Shown here: one piece after another, positions 5,485 to 11,034 of the stretch | How the letters are laid out: every line of letters begins with the position of its first letter | Numbering within the stretch: the stretch's first letter is position 1 | Made by a program: the position numbers and the translations under genes | Notes under the pieces: model-generated | Told to the model about the DNA's origin: nothing | Databases searched by the model: none | Seen by the model: only the letters and a program-made list of their open reading frames with translations | Assembly (NCBI GenBank): GCA_964552765.1 | Contig: CAZKIA010000016.1 | Span: forward strand, 1 to 13,874 | DNA length: 13,874 nt | Origin: JAPUDQ01 sp964552765 | GTDB lineage: Bacteria; Patescibacteriota; Saccharimonadia; Saccharimonadales; Saccharimonadaceae | Direction of reading: 5' to 3'

Positions 5485-6612
5485 TCATGCTTTTTTTCGT
5501 TGACTGATGATCTTTTTATAAAGTCGTTGTCGTCTCTTCACGATGTGTTGCTGATGCCTAAACCATTGATATATCTGTTGCAGAATAACAAGCATCCCTA
5601 ATACTACCCAAAACTGTTGTTCAGGTTGTTGCCTGCTAAATGACGTATGAGCCATAGGCAAAATTACAATAATTAGGATTATAAGCGACGCCCATGGAAA
5701 TATATTTCTTTTTGTTAATTGAGTGCCATAGAACGATATAGCAGTCTTATCGTTCTTAGTATTCAAAGAGTCGACATAATACACGGCGTGATCCATCATA
5801 ACATCACGAATTTTCATCGCTTTTTTCGTAAACGATACGATTTCGTCAGTCGGTAGCAATGCACTATAGATAAATAGGCTATCGCCACTGATTTCGACAT
5901 CTGATGGATGCATAGCAATTAAAGCCTGCATTACTTCTGGCGATATAATACTGCGTGCGTCTATGTGATATTGTTCGGGAAAATAGGTAGTAAAGTATGT
6001 ATCAAAATTACCTTCTAGACTTGTGATTTGATTGGGGTTAATCAACCAGCGAAATTGCCTACCATGCGCCTGCGAACTATCAAAAAACATATTCGGCAAT
6101 GCACGGGAAAGTGGTATTTCTAGCAATGAATAATATACTGTTTCTGACTTATATTCATCGTCTTTGATTTTTCTATATATGTCATATGACAGCTCACCAT
6201 ATATCCAATCGTCGGTTGATAAACAGTTGTTAACTTTAGCATCGCGCTGTTGTAGTAGCATAAAATTGCTTGAGCGAATCATATTTTTTACTTCAGCCGT
6301 ATACGTGTATTTATGACGTTTTGCGAGCGCGGCAATCTTGCTCGGGCGTAATGCAATCAGCCGTTGCTTCTGGTACGTAATGAAGATAATTATCGATAGC
6401 CCAACGAGCATAATAAATGGTAGCGTATTGATTAAATAGTCAGATATCCGTAGCAACCAATCATACACGGGGGCGAGGGAGTCTTGAGTCGACGTAGCAC
6501 CAACATCGACAAATATCATTAAAAATACCACTACGATACCTGGTATATACATCATGATAAACGCATTAACTAATACACCTGAATAGGTATAGACTCTATC
6601 AATCTTCTTCAT
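5485..6612 (-). CDS. Uncharacterised four-helix membrane protein with a large soluble domain
   Basis: The 375-residue protein has predicted transmembrane helices near 11-37, 58-80, 306-323 and 333-350. A soluble domain of about 220 residues lies between helices 2 and 3, and the tail is very basic (350-375, ending SQRKKA). With two helices on each side, the soluble domain and both termini lie on the same side; the basic tail suggests this is the cytoplasm. The central part includes TSLEGNFDTYFTTYFPE (197-213), then SIISPEVMQALI (221-232) and DVEISGDSLFIYS (238-250). From memory, this arrangement (EGxF, YF, P, then SPEVM) recurs in uncharacterised Saccharibacteria membrane proteins; I cannot check this or name a family. 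No catalytic motif is evident. The ATG at 6612 follows a TATGAT by 8 nt, without a Shine-Dalgarno. Confidence 0.8.
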   Translation of the reverse strand: MKKIDRVYTYSGVLVNAFIMMYIPGIVVVFLMIFVDVGATSTQDSLAPVYDWLLRISDYLINTLPFIMLVGLSIIIFITYQKQRLIALRPSKIAALAKRHKYTYTAEVKNMIRSSNFMLLQQRDAKVNNCLSTDDWIYGELSYDIYRKIKDDEYKSETVYYSLLEIPLSRALPNMFFDSSQAHGRQFRWLINPNQITSLEGNFDTYFTTYFPEQYHIDARSIISPEVMQALIAMHPSDVEISGDSLFIYSALLPTDEIVSFTKKAMKIRDVMMDHAVYYVDSLNTKNDKTAISFYGTQLTKRNIFPWASLIILIIVILPMAHTSFSRQQPEQQFWVVLGMLVILQQIYQWFRHQQHIVKRRQRLYKKIISQRKKA

Positions 6613-6620
6613 GTAGAGGT

Positions 6621-6626
6621 ATCATA
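6621..6626 (-). promoter_or_regulatory. Candidate -10 element of the four-helix membrane protein gene
   Basis: TATGAT on the minus strand ends 8 nt before the ATG at 6612, putting the transcription start near 6614 and leaving a leader of about 2 nt. No clear -35 is present. The element lies about 65 nt beyond the ribosomal operon terminator, consistent with an independent unit. Confidence 0.4.
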
Positions 6627-6689
6627 ACGAAATATCATCAAAAATGAAAGTGCGTGACAAGGTAGTACTATGTCAGACAGCAACTACGT

Positions 6690-6724
6690 GAAAATAATAC
6701 CGACACTACAAGTGTCGGTATTAT
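6690..6724 (-). terminator. Intrinsic terminator of the ribosomal protein operon
   Basis: The minus strand has a perfect 14-bp stem, ATAATACCGACACT, loop TGT, AGTGTCGGTATTAT, followed by TTT and then C. It begins 18 nt after the rpsI stop. The GC-rich upper stem is strong, while the U tract is short (four Ts if the last stem base is counted). Read in the opposite direction no T run follows, so it acts for the minus strand. Confidence 0.75.
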
Positions 6725-6742
6725 AGATTGCAACATAAACTC

Positions 6743-7144
6743 TTAACGCTTCGAGAACTGTTCGCGCTTACGAGCACTACGGAGACCGTATTTCTTGCGT
6801 TCTTTTTCGCGTGGATCACGCTTCATGAGACCAGCTTTTTTGAGCGTGCCTCGAAGAGTGTCATCCATCTCGCTGATGGCTTTGCTGATCGCAAGTTTAC
6901 AGGCATCGACCTGGCCACTCTTACCGCCACCACTGACAACAATCGAGACGTCAAAGTCTTTTTGTTTACCAATGAGGGCAAGCGGATCAGTGAGTTCAGC
7001 GACGAGCGTCTTGTTGCCATCGAAATAATCATCGGCCGCTGCACCGTTGACTGTCACGACACCCTTGCCACCCATCAGGCGAGCGCGAGCCGTGGCAGCT
7101 TTACGGCGACCGAGGCCGTAAAAGTATTTGTCAGATTTTGCCAT
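6743..7144 (-). CDS. rpsI: 30S ribosomal protein S9 (uS9)
   Basis: The 133-residue protein of the small subunit opens with the S9 signature KYFYGLGRRKAATARARL and ends in the conserved basic tail REQFSKR, whose C-terminal SKR reaches toward the P-site tRNA. Length is normal. The ATG overlaps the rplM stop by one base (TAATG), and a GGAGG in the rplM 3' end serves as Shine-Dalgarno. The rplM-rpsI pairing is standard in bacteria. It is the last gene before the terminator at 6690-6724. Confidence 0.97.
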   Translation of the reverse strand: MAKSDKYFYGLGRRKAATARARLMGGKGVVTVNGAAADDYFDGNKTLVAELTDPLALIGKQKDFDVSIVVSGGGKSGQVDACKLAISKAISEMDDTLRGTLKKAGLMKRDPREKERKKYGLRSARKREQFSKR

Positions 7145-7575
7145 TACTTAACCTCCACGGTTACTGGTTGTTGTGGCGCATGAGTATGATCGGCACCCTC
7201 AAATACTCGGAGGCGCTTCATACGTACTGCATGCAGTTTGTTATGCGGAATCATACCAGCAACAGCCTTCTCGACAATTGCGCGAGGATTTGTCTGGCGC
7301 ATTGTGCCAAGCGACGTCTCTTTAAGGCCACTTGGAAAGCCTGAGTAGCTGTAATAGGTTTTATCCTGCTCTTTATTACCAGTCACAACAACATCACGGG
7401 CATTGATCACGACGACATAGTCACCATCATCCATGTGTGGCGTGTAGGTTGGTTTATGCTTGCCCATGAGGCGTGATGCGATCACTGTTGCAACACGGCC
7501 AAGTGGCGCTGTTGATGCGTCGATAATAATCCATTTGTGATCGACTTCAGAAGCTTTCTTAGAATATGTTTTCAT
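7144..7575 (-). CDS. rplM: 50S ribosomal protein L13 (uL13)
   Basis: The 143-residue early-assembly large-subunit protein contains the family sequences KWIIIDASTAPLGRVAT near 14-30, LMGKHKPTYTPH near 36-47, GDYVVVINA near 51-59 and the MIPHNKL segment (108-114). Length matches the bacterial family. The start codon overlaps the rplQ stop by one base (TAATG), with GTGGAG 7 nt upstream. It follows rpoA-rplQ directly, an arrangement found in several bacterial phyla. Confidence 0.97.
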   Translation of the reverse strand: MKTYSKKASEVDHKWIIIDASTAPLGRVATVIASRLMGKHKPTYTPHMDDGDYVVVINARDVVVTGNKEQDKTYYSYSGFPSGLKETSLGTMRQTNPRAIVEKAVAGMIPHNKLHAVRMKRLRVFEGADHTHAPQQPVTVEVK

Positions 7576-8123
7576 TATCGGTCTCCACTCTTTCTCACGC
7601 TCACGGTCGGTTTGTGGCTGAGATGTTTGTCAGGTGCAGCAACTTTTCGTGGTGCACGAGCTGGCGTGGCTGCAATACTCGGTGTTGCCGCTTTTTTCGC
7701 CTCAGATGACTTTTTAACAGGGGTAGCTTTCTTCGCAGCTGGTGCTACTTTACCGTCACGGCTGAGTTCATCGACAAAGCTAATTGTCGCGAGCTGCGCG
7801 TTGTCACCGACACGAAGTCGTGATCGTTTAACACGAACGTGTCCACTACTACGACCACCCATTTGTGGGGCCAGTTGGTCAACAAGTGTATTAGTAGCTG
7901 ATTGATTGTCAAGTGCCGAAAGAACCGAGCGGCGCGATGCCAGGTCAGCCCTCTTGGCTTTGGTGATGAGCGGCTCAATAAACGGCACCAGCTCTTTGGC
8001 TCGAGGCAGTGTCGTCTCGATAGAACCGTGCTCGATCAAGCTAATCGACAGTCCACGCAGGAGCGCTTTGCGCTGTGCGGCGTTGCGATGAAGCTTGCGG
8101 CCTTTGTATCCATGTCTGTGCAT
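7575..8123 (-). CDS. rplQ: 50S ribosomal protein L17 (bL17) with a long basic C-terminal tail
   Basis: Residues 1 to about 120 are a normal L17 core: MHRHGYKGRKLHR, then AQRKALLRGL, TTLPRAKELVPFIEPLITKAKR and a final ATISFVDEL. The usual bacterial protein ends near this point. Here a further 60 or so residues follow (about 121-182), dominated by Ala, Pro, Lys, Ser and Thr and ending VSVRKSGDR. The tail is predicted to be disordered and strongly positive. The stop overlaps the rplM start, so the extension is not an annotation artefact. The ATG is 3 nt from the rpoA stop, with GGAG inside the last rpoA codons. Confidence 0.95.
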   Translation of the reverse strand: MHRHGYKGRKLHRNAAQRKALLRGLSISLIEHGSIETTLPRAKELVPFIEPLITKAKRADLASRRSVLSALDNQSATNTLVDQLAPQMGGRSSGHVRVKRSRLRVGDNAQLATISFVDELSRDGKVAPAAKKATPVKKSSEAKKAATPSIAATPARAPRKVAAPDKHLSHKPTVSVRKSGDR

Positions 8124-8126
8124 ATA

Positions 8127-9050
8127 CTAAAACTCCATCTCCGCCAATTTTTCTTTGACTTCATCAAGAGCTTTACTGCCAAAACCTTTGAGTTCACGAA
8201 GGTCAGTTTCGCTAAGTGTGACGAGGTCGTTGATTGTGCGAATGTCGTTGTTGATAAGCGCATTGGTGGTACGAGCCGTCAAGTTAAGGTCTTCGATTGG
8301 CGTCATAAGCTCAGTATCGGCACTATCATCACGTGAACCAGGGGTAGGAGCAGATTCAACACGAGTTGAACCAGCGAGTGCCGTGTACTGGTTGATAAGG
8401 ATTGCAGCAGCTTCTTCGAAGCAGTCACGTGGCGTCATAGAGCCATCGGTGTCAATCGTAAGCAGAAGTTTGTCGAGGTCGGTTGTCTGACCGACACGAG
8501 TATTTTCTACTTTGTAGCGAACACGGACGACAGGGCTAAAGATTGCATCGAGGGCAATCATATCGCTGTGGATGCGCTTACCGCTTGATTCTTCGATCGT
8601 GCGGTAGCCACGACCCGTTTCAACAACGATATCCATAACAATCGAGCCCTTTGGGTCGTCAATCGTACAGATAACGGCTTCAGGGTTGACAACAACGATG
8701 TCGTCAGACAGTTTGATATCAGCAGCAGTGACAACACCAGCGCCTTTTTTCTCGAGACGAAGCTCAACAGGCTGGTCATTGTGGGCTTCAACGCGGACGT
8801 TCTTGAGGTTGAGCATGATATCAACGACGTCTTCTTTGACGCCCTTGACAGTAGTGAACTCATGGGTGGCACCCTCAACACGAAACGCAACAATGGCTGC
8901 GCCTTCGATAGATGAGAGTAAAACACGACGCAGTGAGTTGCCGAGTGTCATACCGTAGCCTGTGTGAAGAGGTTCTACGACAAATGTAGCGCTCGTTTTG
9001 CTGTGGTCTTCGACAGCGGCGAGGGTGGGGTTGTGAATAGCTTGTGACAT
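8127..9050 (-). CDS. rpoA: DNA-directed RNA polymerase alpha subunit
   Basis: The 307-residue protein carries both alpha domains. The N-terminal domain (about 1-227) has the assembly motif HTGYGMTLGNSLRRVLLSS (29-47) that dimerises and holds beta and beta prime. A linker (about 228-248) leads to a C-terminal domain (249-307) with PIEDLNLTART and LKGFGSKALDEVK. Arg260 aligns with E. coli Arg265, the key residue for DNA minor-groove contact at UP elements, so upstream promoter recognition is probably retained. An AAGGAG lies 10 nt before the ATG. It sits between rpsD and rplQ, as in the classical alpha operon. Confidence 0.98.
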   Translation of the reverse strand: MSQAIHNPTLAAVEDHSKTSATFVVEPLHTGYGMTLGNSLRRVLLSSIEGAAIVAFRVEGATHEFTTVKGVKEDVVDIMLNLKNVRVEAHNDQPVELRLEKKGAGVVTAADIKLSDDIVVVNPEAVICTIDDPKGSIVMDIVVETGRGYRTIEESSGKRIHSDMIALDAIFSPVVRVRYKVENTRVGQTTDLDKLLLTIDTDGSMTPRDCFEEAAAILINQYTALAGSTRVESAPTPGSRDDSADTELMTPIEDLNLTARTTNALINNDIRTINDLVTLSETDLRELKGFGSKALDEVKEKLAEMEF

Positions 9051-9068
9051 TTCGTATGTGCTCCTTGA

Positions 9069-9686
9069 TTAGCGTGAGTAGTACTCAACAATTAGCTGTT
9101 CGTTAATATCTGGTTCGGCTTCTTCGCGAGTAGGAATGCCAGTAACAGTGACGGTCAGTTTCTTGACATCACTTTTCATCCAACTCAGAGGGGTCTGAGA
9201 GGTGTTTTTGACGACATCGTCGATACGGGTAAAGTAGTCAGATTTTGTGCTCTTAGGACGTACTGTGATGACATCACCAGCGCTAACGCGAATCGATGGG
9301 ATATCGACCCGGCGACCGTTAAGCATAAAGTGCCCGTGAGTAACAAGTTGACGTGCACCGCGGCGACTCGTGCTGAGTCCAGCGCGGTAGATAACATTAT
9401 CGAGACGACGTTCGAGCAACTGCAATAGGATTTCACCTGATTTGCCTTCGGCACGATCAGCATCTTTCATGAGACGAGCAAACTGCTTCTCAAGTAGGCC
9501 ATAGATACGGCGAACCTTTTGCTTTTCACGAAGTTGGGTTGCGTAGAGGCTTGGTTTGTTGTGACGACCATGCGCGTGGACGCCAGGAATACCTGATTTT
9601 CGCGCCATGATCTTGTGCGCCTTGACGTGAAGTGCATAACCTTCACGACGGCTTTGCTTGACGATAGGGCTTCTATCTCGTGCCAT
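9069..9686 (-). CDS. rpsD: 30S ribosomal protein S4 (uS4), zinc-free type
   Basis: The 205-residue primary 16S rRNA-binding protein includes LREKQKVRRIYGLLEKQFARL (53-73), LERRLDNVIYRAGLSTSR and an S4 RNA-binding domain near 92-155 (ARQLVTHGHFMLNGRRVDIPS). The N-terminal zinc-knuckle cysteines of C+ forms (near residues 9, 12, 26 and 31) are Val, Ser, Ile and Ser here, so this is a C- protein. A strong Shine-Dalgarno within the last rpsK codons drives it. In many bacteria S4 also represses its own operon; whether that applies here cannot be seen. Confidence 0.97.
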   Translation of the reverse strand: MARDRSPIVKQSRREGYALHVKAHKIMARKSGIPGVHAHGRHNKPSLYATQLREKQKVRRIYGLLEKQFARLMKDADRAEGKSGEILLQLLERRLDNVIYRAGLSTSRRGARQLVTHGHFMLNGRRVDIPSIRVSAGDVITVRPKSTKSDYFTRIDDVVKNTSQTPLSWMKSDVKKLTVTVTGIPTREEAEPDINEQLIVEYYSR

Positions 9687-9689
9687 AGC

Positions 9690-10136
9690 TTATGCCCTCC
9701 TTTGCTTGCGCGGACGGACGCCACCATGAGGTACGCCAGTCACGTCTTTAATAGAATCAACACGGATATCAAAGTTTTGCATACTGCGAATCGCTGCATC
9801 ACGACCTAGGCCAACGCCTTTGACGAATGCATCAACTGATGCCAAGCCGTAGCCCTTAGCGATCTCAGCGGCTTTTTCTGCAGCCACCTGAGCAGCATAG
9901 GCGGTACCCTTTTTGCTACCACGGAACCCGCAGGCTCCCGATGAACTTGCAGCGATGACATTACCTTTCTTGTCAGAAAATGTGATGATTGTGTTGTTAA
10001 ATGTTGCTTGAATGTGCAACTGACCCGTAGGGACAGAGCGACGTTGTTTTTTGCGACCCTTTGCAGGTGCCGCCTTAGGAGCTGCAACGGTATCAGTTGA
10101 GACAGCTTCGGTCGTTGGTGTAGTATCTTCAGCCAT
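9690..10136 (-). CDS. rpsK: 30S ribosomal protein S11 (uS11) with an Ala/Pro/Lys-rich N-terminus
   Basis: The core from about residue 38 is S11: TGQLHIQATFNNTIITFSD, then SSSGACGFRGSKKGTAYAA, GLGRDAAIRS and the end GVPHGGVRPRKQRRA. It lines the mRNA exit region of the 30S platform. The first 36 or so residues (MAEDTTPTTEAVSTDTVAAP and on to AKGRKKQRR) form a low-complexity extension, first acidic/Thr-rich and then basic. The ATG at 10136 is supported by AAAGGAG at 10141-10147, only 4 nt upstream. The gene lies 12 nt after rpsM. Confidence 0.96.
   Translation of the reverse strand: MAEDTTPTTEAVSTDTVAAPKAAPAKGRKKQRRSVPTGQLHIQATFNNTIITFSDKKGNVIAASSSGACGFRGSKKGTAYAAQVAAEKAAEIAKGYGLASVDAFVKGVGLGRDAAIRSMQNFDIRVDSIKDVTGVPHGGVRPRKQRRA
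9696..9703 (-). promoter_or_regulatory. Strong Shine-Dalgarno of rpsD embedded in rpsK
   Basis: AAAGGAGG on the minus strand lies 9 nt before the rpsD ATG and is made from the final rpsK codons for Gln-Arg-Arg. It is the best anti-16S match in the window, so the end of S11 is constrained both as protein and as ribosome binding site. Confidence 0.75.
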
Positions 10137-10148
10137 AATGCTCCTTTC

Positions 10149-10535
10149 CTACGTCTTTGTTGCTGCTTTAGGTTGCGCACCGCCGACTGCGATACGTTTG
10201 CCGCGTCGGGTTCGACCATTGGTACGAGTCCGCTGACCGCGCGAAGGCAAATTGTTTTTGTGACGAACACCACGATAGGAGCCAATATCCTTTAGGCGTT
10301 TGACGTTACCACCGACAACACGCTGCAGATCACCCTCAACGGTGTAGTTGCTATCGATCTCGTCGCGGAGTTTTTTAAGATCCGCCTCATTGAGGTCTTT
10401 AACGCGGGTTGTTGGGTCGATCTTTGTAGCTGCAAGAATCTCGCGAGCCTTTACGGGACCGATGCCGTAGATATAGGTCAAGCTGATCTGAATTTGTTTC
10501 TGATCAGGAATGACGACGTTTGCAATACGCGCCAT
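10149..10535 (-). CDS. rpsM: 30S ribosomal protein S13 (uS13)
   Basis: The 128-residue 30S head protein contacts the 50S subunit and tRNA. It shows MARIANVVIPDQKQI, the helix-hairpin-helix YIYGIGPVKAREIL (22-35), YRGVRHKNNLPSRGQRTRTN (about 90-109) and the basic RRGKR. The last residues GGAQPKAATKT are an Ala/Lys tail like those on L17 and S11. The ATG overlaps the rpmJ stop by one base (TAATG), with GAGG upstream in rpmJ. Confidence 0.97.
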   Translation of the reverse strand: MARIANVVIPDQKQIQISLTYIYGIGPVKAREILAATKIDPTTRVKDLNEADLKKLRDEIDSNYTVEGDLQRVVGGNVKRLKDIGSYRGVRHKNNLPSRGQRTRTNGRTRRGKRIAVGGAQPKAATKT

Positions 10536-10651
10536 TAGCCTTGCCTCTGCTTGTTCTTGGGTTTCTTTTTGTTTATGACATATAGACGCCCTTTACGACG
10601 AACCAATTGGTCGTCCGGGCTAATCTTTTTGACGCTTGCTCGTACTTTCAC
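10535..10651 (-). CDS. rpmJ: 50S ribosomal protein L36 (bL36), zinc-free type, GTG start
   Basis: The 38-residue protein reads MKVRASVKKI, then SPDDQLVRRKGRLYVINKKK and PKNKQRQG, clearly L36. The zinc ligands of the C+ form (Cys11, Cys14, Cys27, His33) are Ser, Asp, Asn and Asn, making it a C- paralogue that cannot bind zinc in the standard way. The start is GTG at 10651, overlapping the infA stop by four bases (GTGA), with GGGAG 9 nt upstream. The stop overlaps rpsM. This is the expected place between infA and rpsM, and no second copy is seen in the window. Confidence 0.95.
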   Translation of the reverse strand: MKVRASVKKISPDDQLVRRKGRLYVINKKKPKNKQRQG

Positions 10652-10899
10652 GCCGCTTGTCTCCCGTTAAATTTATCGTCTTTGAGTCGGAAGCTGATTC
10701 TGCCCTTTGTAAGATCATAAGGGGTCAACTCAACCTCGACCACATCGCCCGGCACTAACCGAATGTAGTGCTTGCGCATCTTTCCTGACACGTGAGCGAT
10801 GATTACGTGACCATTTTCTAAAGAAACACGAAACTGTGTATTAGGCAGTGCTTCCACCACCTTCCCAACGAGTTTGATAACTTCTTTATTGCTAGCCAT
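10648..10899 (-). CDS. infA: Translation initiation factor IF-1
   Basis: The 83-residue OB-fold protein occupies the A site of the 30S subunit during initiation. It contains GKVVEALPNTQFRVSLENGH (12-31), then HVSGKMRKHYIRLVPGDVVEVELTPYDL and KGRISFRLK, and is a little longer than the usual 72 residues because of short extensions at both ends. The ATG at 10899 has no Shine-Dalgarno; a TATACT lies 16 nt upstream, so the proximal promoter would give a leader of about 10 nt. It is the first gene of the ribosomal unit after the 135-bp gap downstream of the deacetylase. Confidence 0.96.
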   Translation of the reverse strand: MASNKEVIKLVGKVVEALPNTQFRVSLENGHVIIAHVSGKMRKHYIRLVPGDVVEVELTPYDLTKGRISFRLKDDKFNGRQAA

Positions 10900-10915
10900 A
10901 CGTATACAACCGTAC

Positions 10916-10944
10916 AGTATATATGAATAATGCTACCAAGTAAA
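10916..10944 (-). promoter_or_regulatory. Proximal infA promoter
   Basis: On the minus strand TTTACT (10944 to 10939) and TATACT (10921 to 10916) are separated by 17 nt. The -10 matches the consensus at five of six positions and the -35 at four. The predicted start near 10909 leaves a leader of about 10 nt. Confidence 0.55.
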
Positions 10945-10966
10945 CCCCTGTTGAAAAGAAATCTCG

Positions 10967-10976
10967 CATCGCGATG
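10967..10976. repeat. 10-bp perfect palindrome CATCGCGATG in the infA leader region
   Basis: CATCGCGATG is self-complementary and lies about 4-13 nt downstream of the start predicted for the distal infA promoter, the position of a repressor operator. Only one copy is present in the gap, so a chance palindrome cannot be excluded. Confidence 0.3.
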
Positions 10977-10984
10977 TAATAACT

Positions 10985-11014
10985 TGATTGTAGCACAATC
11001 ACTATGTGATGCAA
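10985..11014 (-). promoter_or_regulatory. Distal infA promoter with extended -10 and overlapping dyad
   Basis: The minus strand has TTGCAT (11014 to 11009), a 16-nt spacer ending in TGC, then TACAAT (10992 to 10987), an extended -10. The -10 lies inside an inverted repeat TGATTGT-AGC-ACAATCA (10985-11001), and ATCAC/GTGAT arms (10998-11010) flank it. The start would be near 10980, with a leader of about 80 nt. The TGN-TACAAT form matches the tRNA promoter at 185-193. Confidence 0.5.
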
Positions 11015-11034
11015 GTACCTTATGCGTTTAAGAC

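Noticed and set aside
6728..7183. 151-residue ORF on the plus strand opposite rpsI
   Set aside because: It is antisense to a clear S9 gene, runs through the rpsI/rplM junction and has no promoter or start signal. Its length comes from the codon bias of the real gene.
7902..8336. 144-residue plus-strand ORF opposite rplQ and rpoA
   Set aside because: It is antisense to two conserved genes and shows no recognisable domain.
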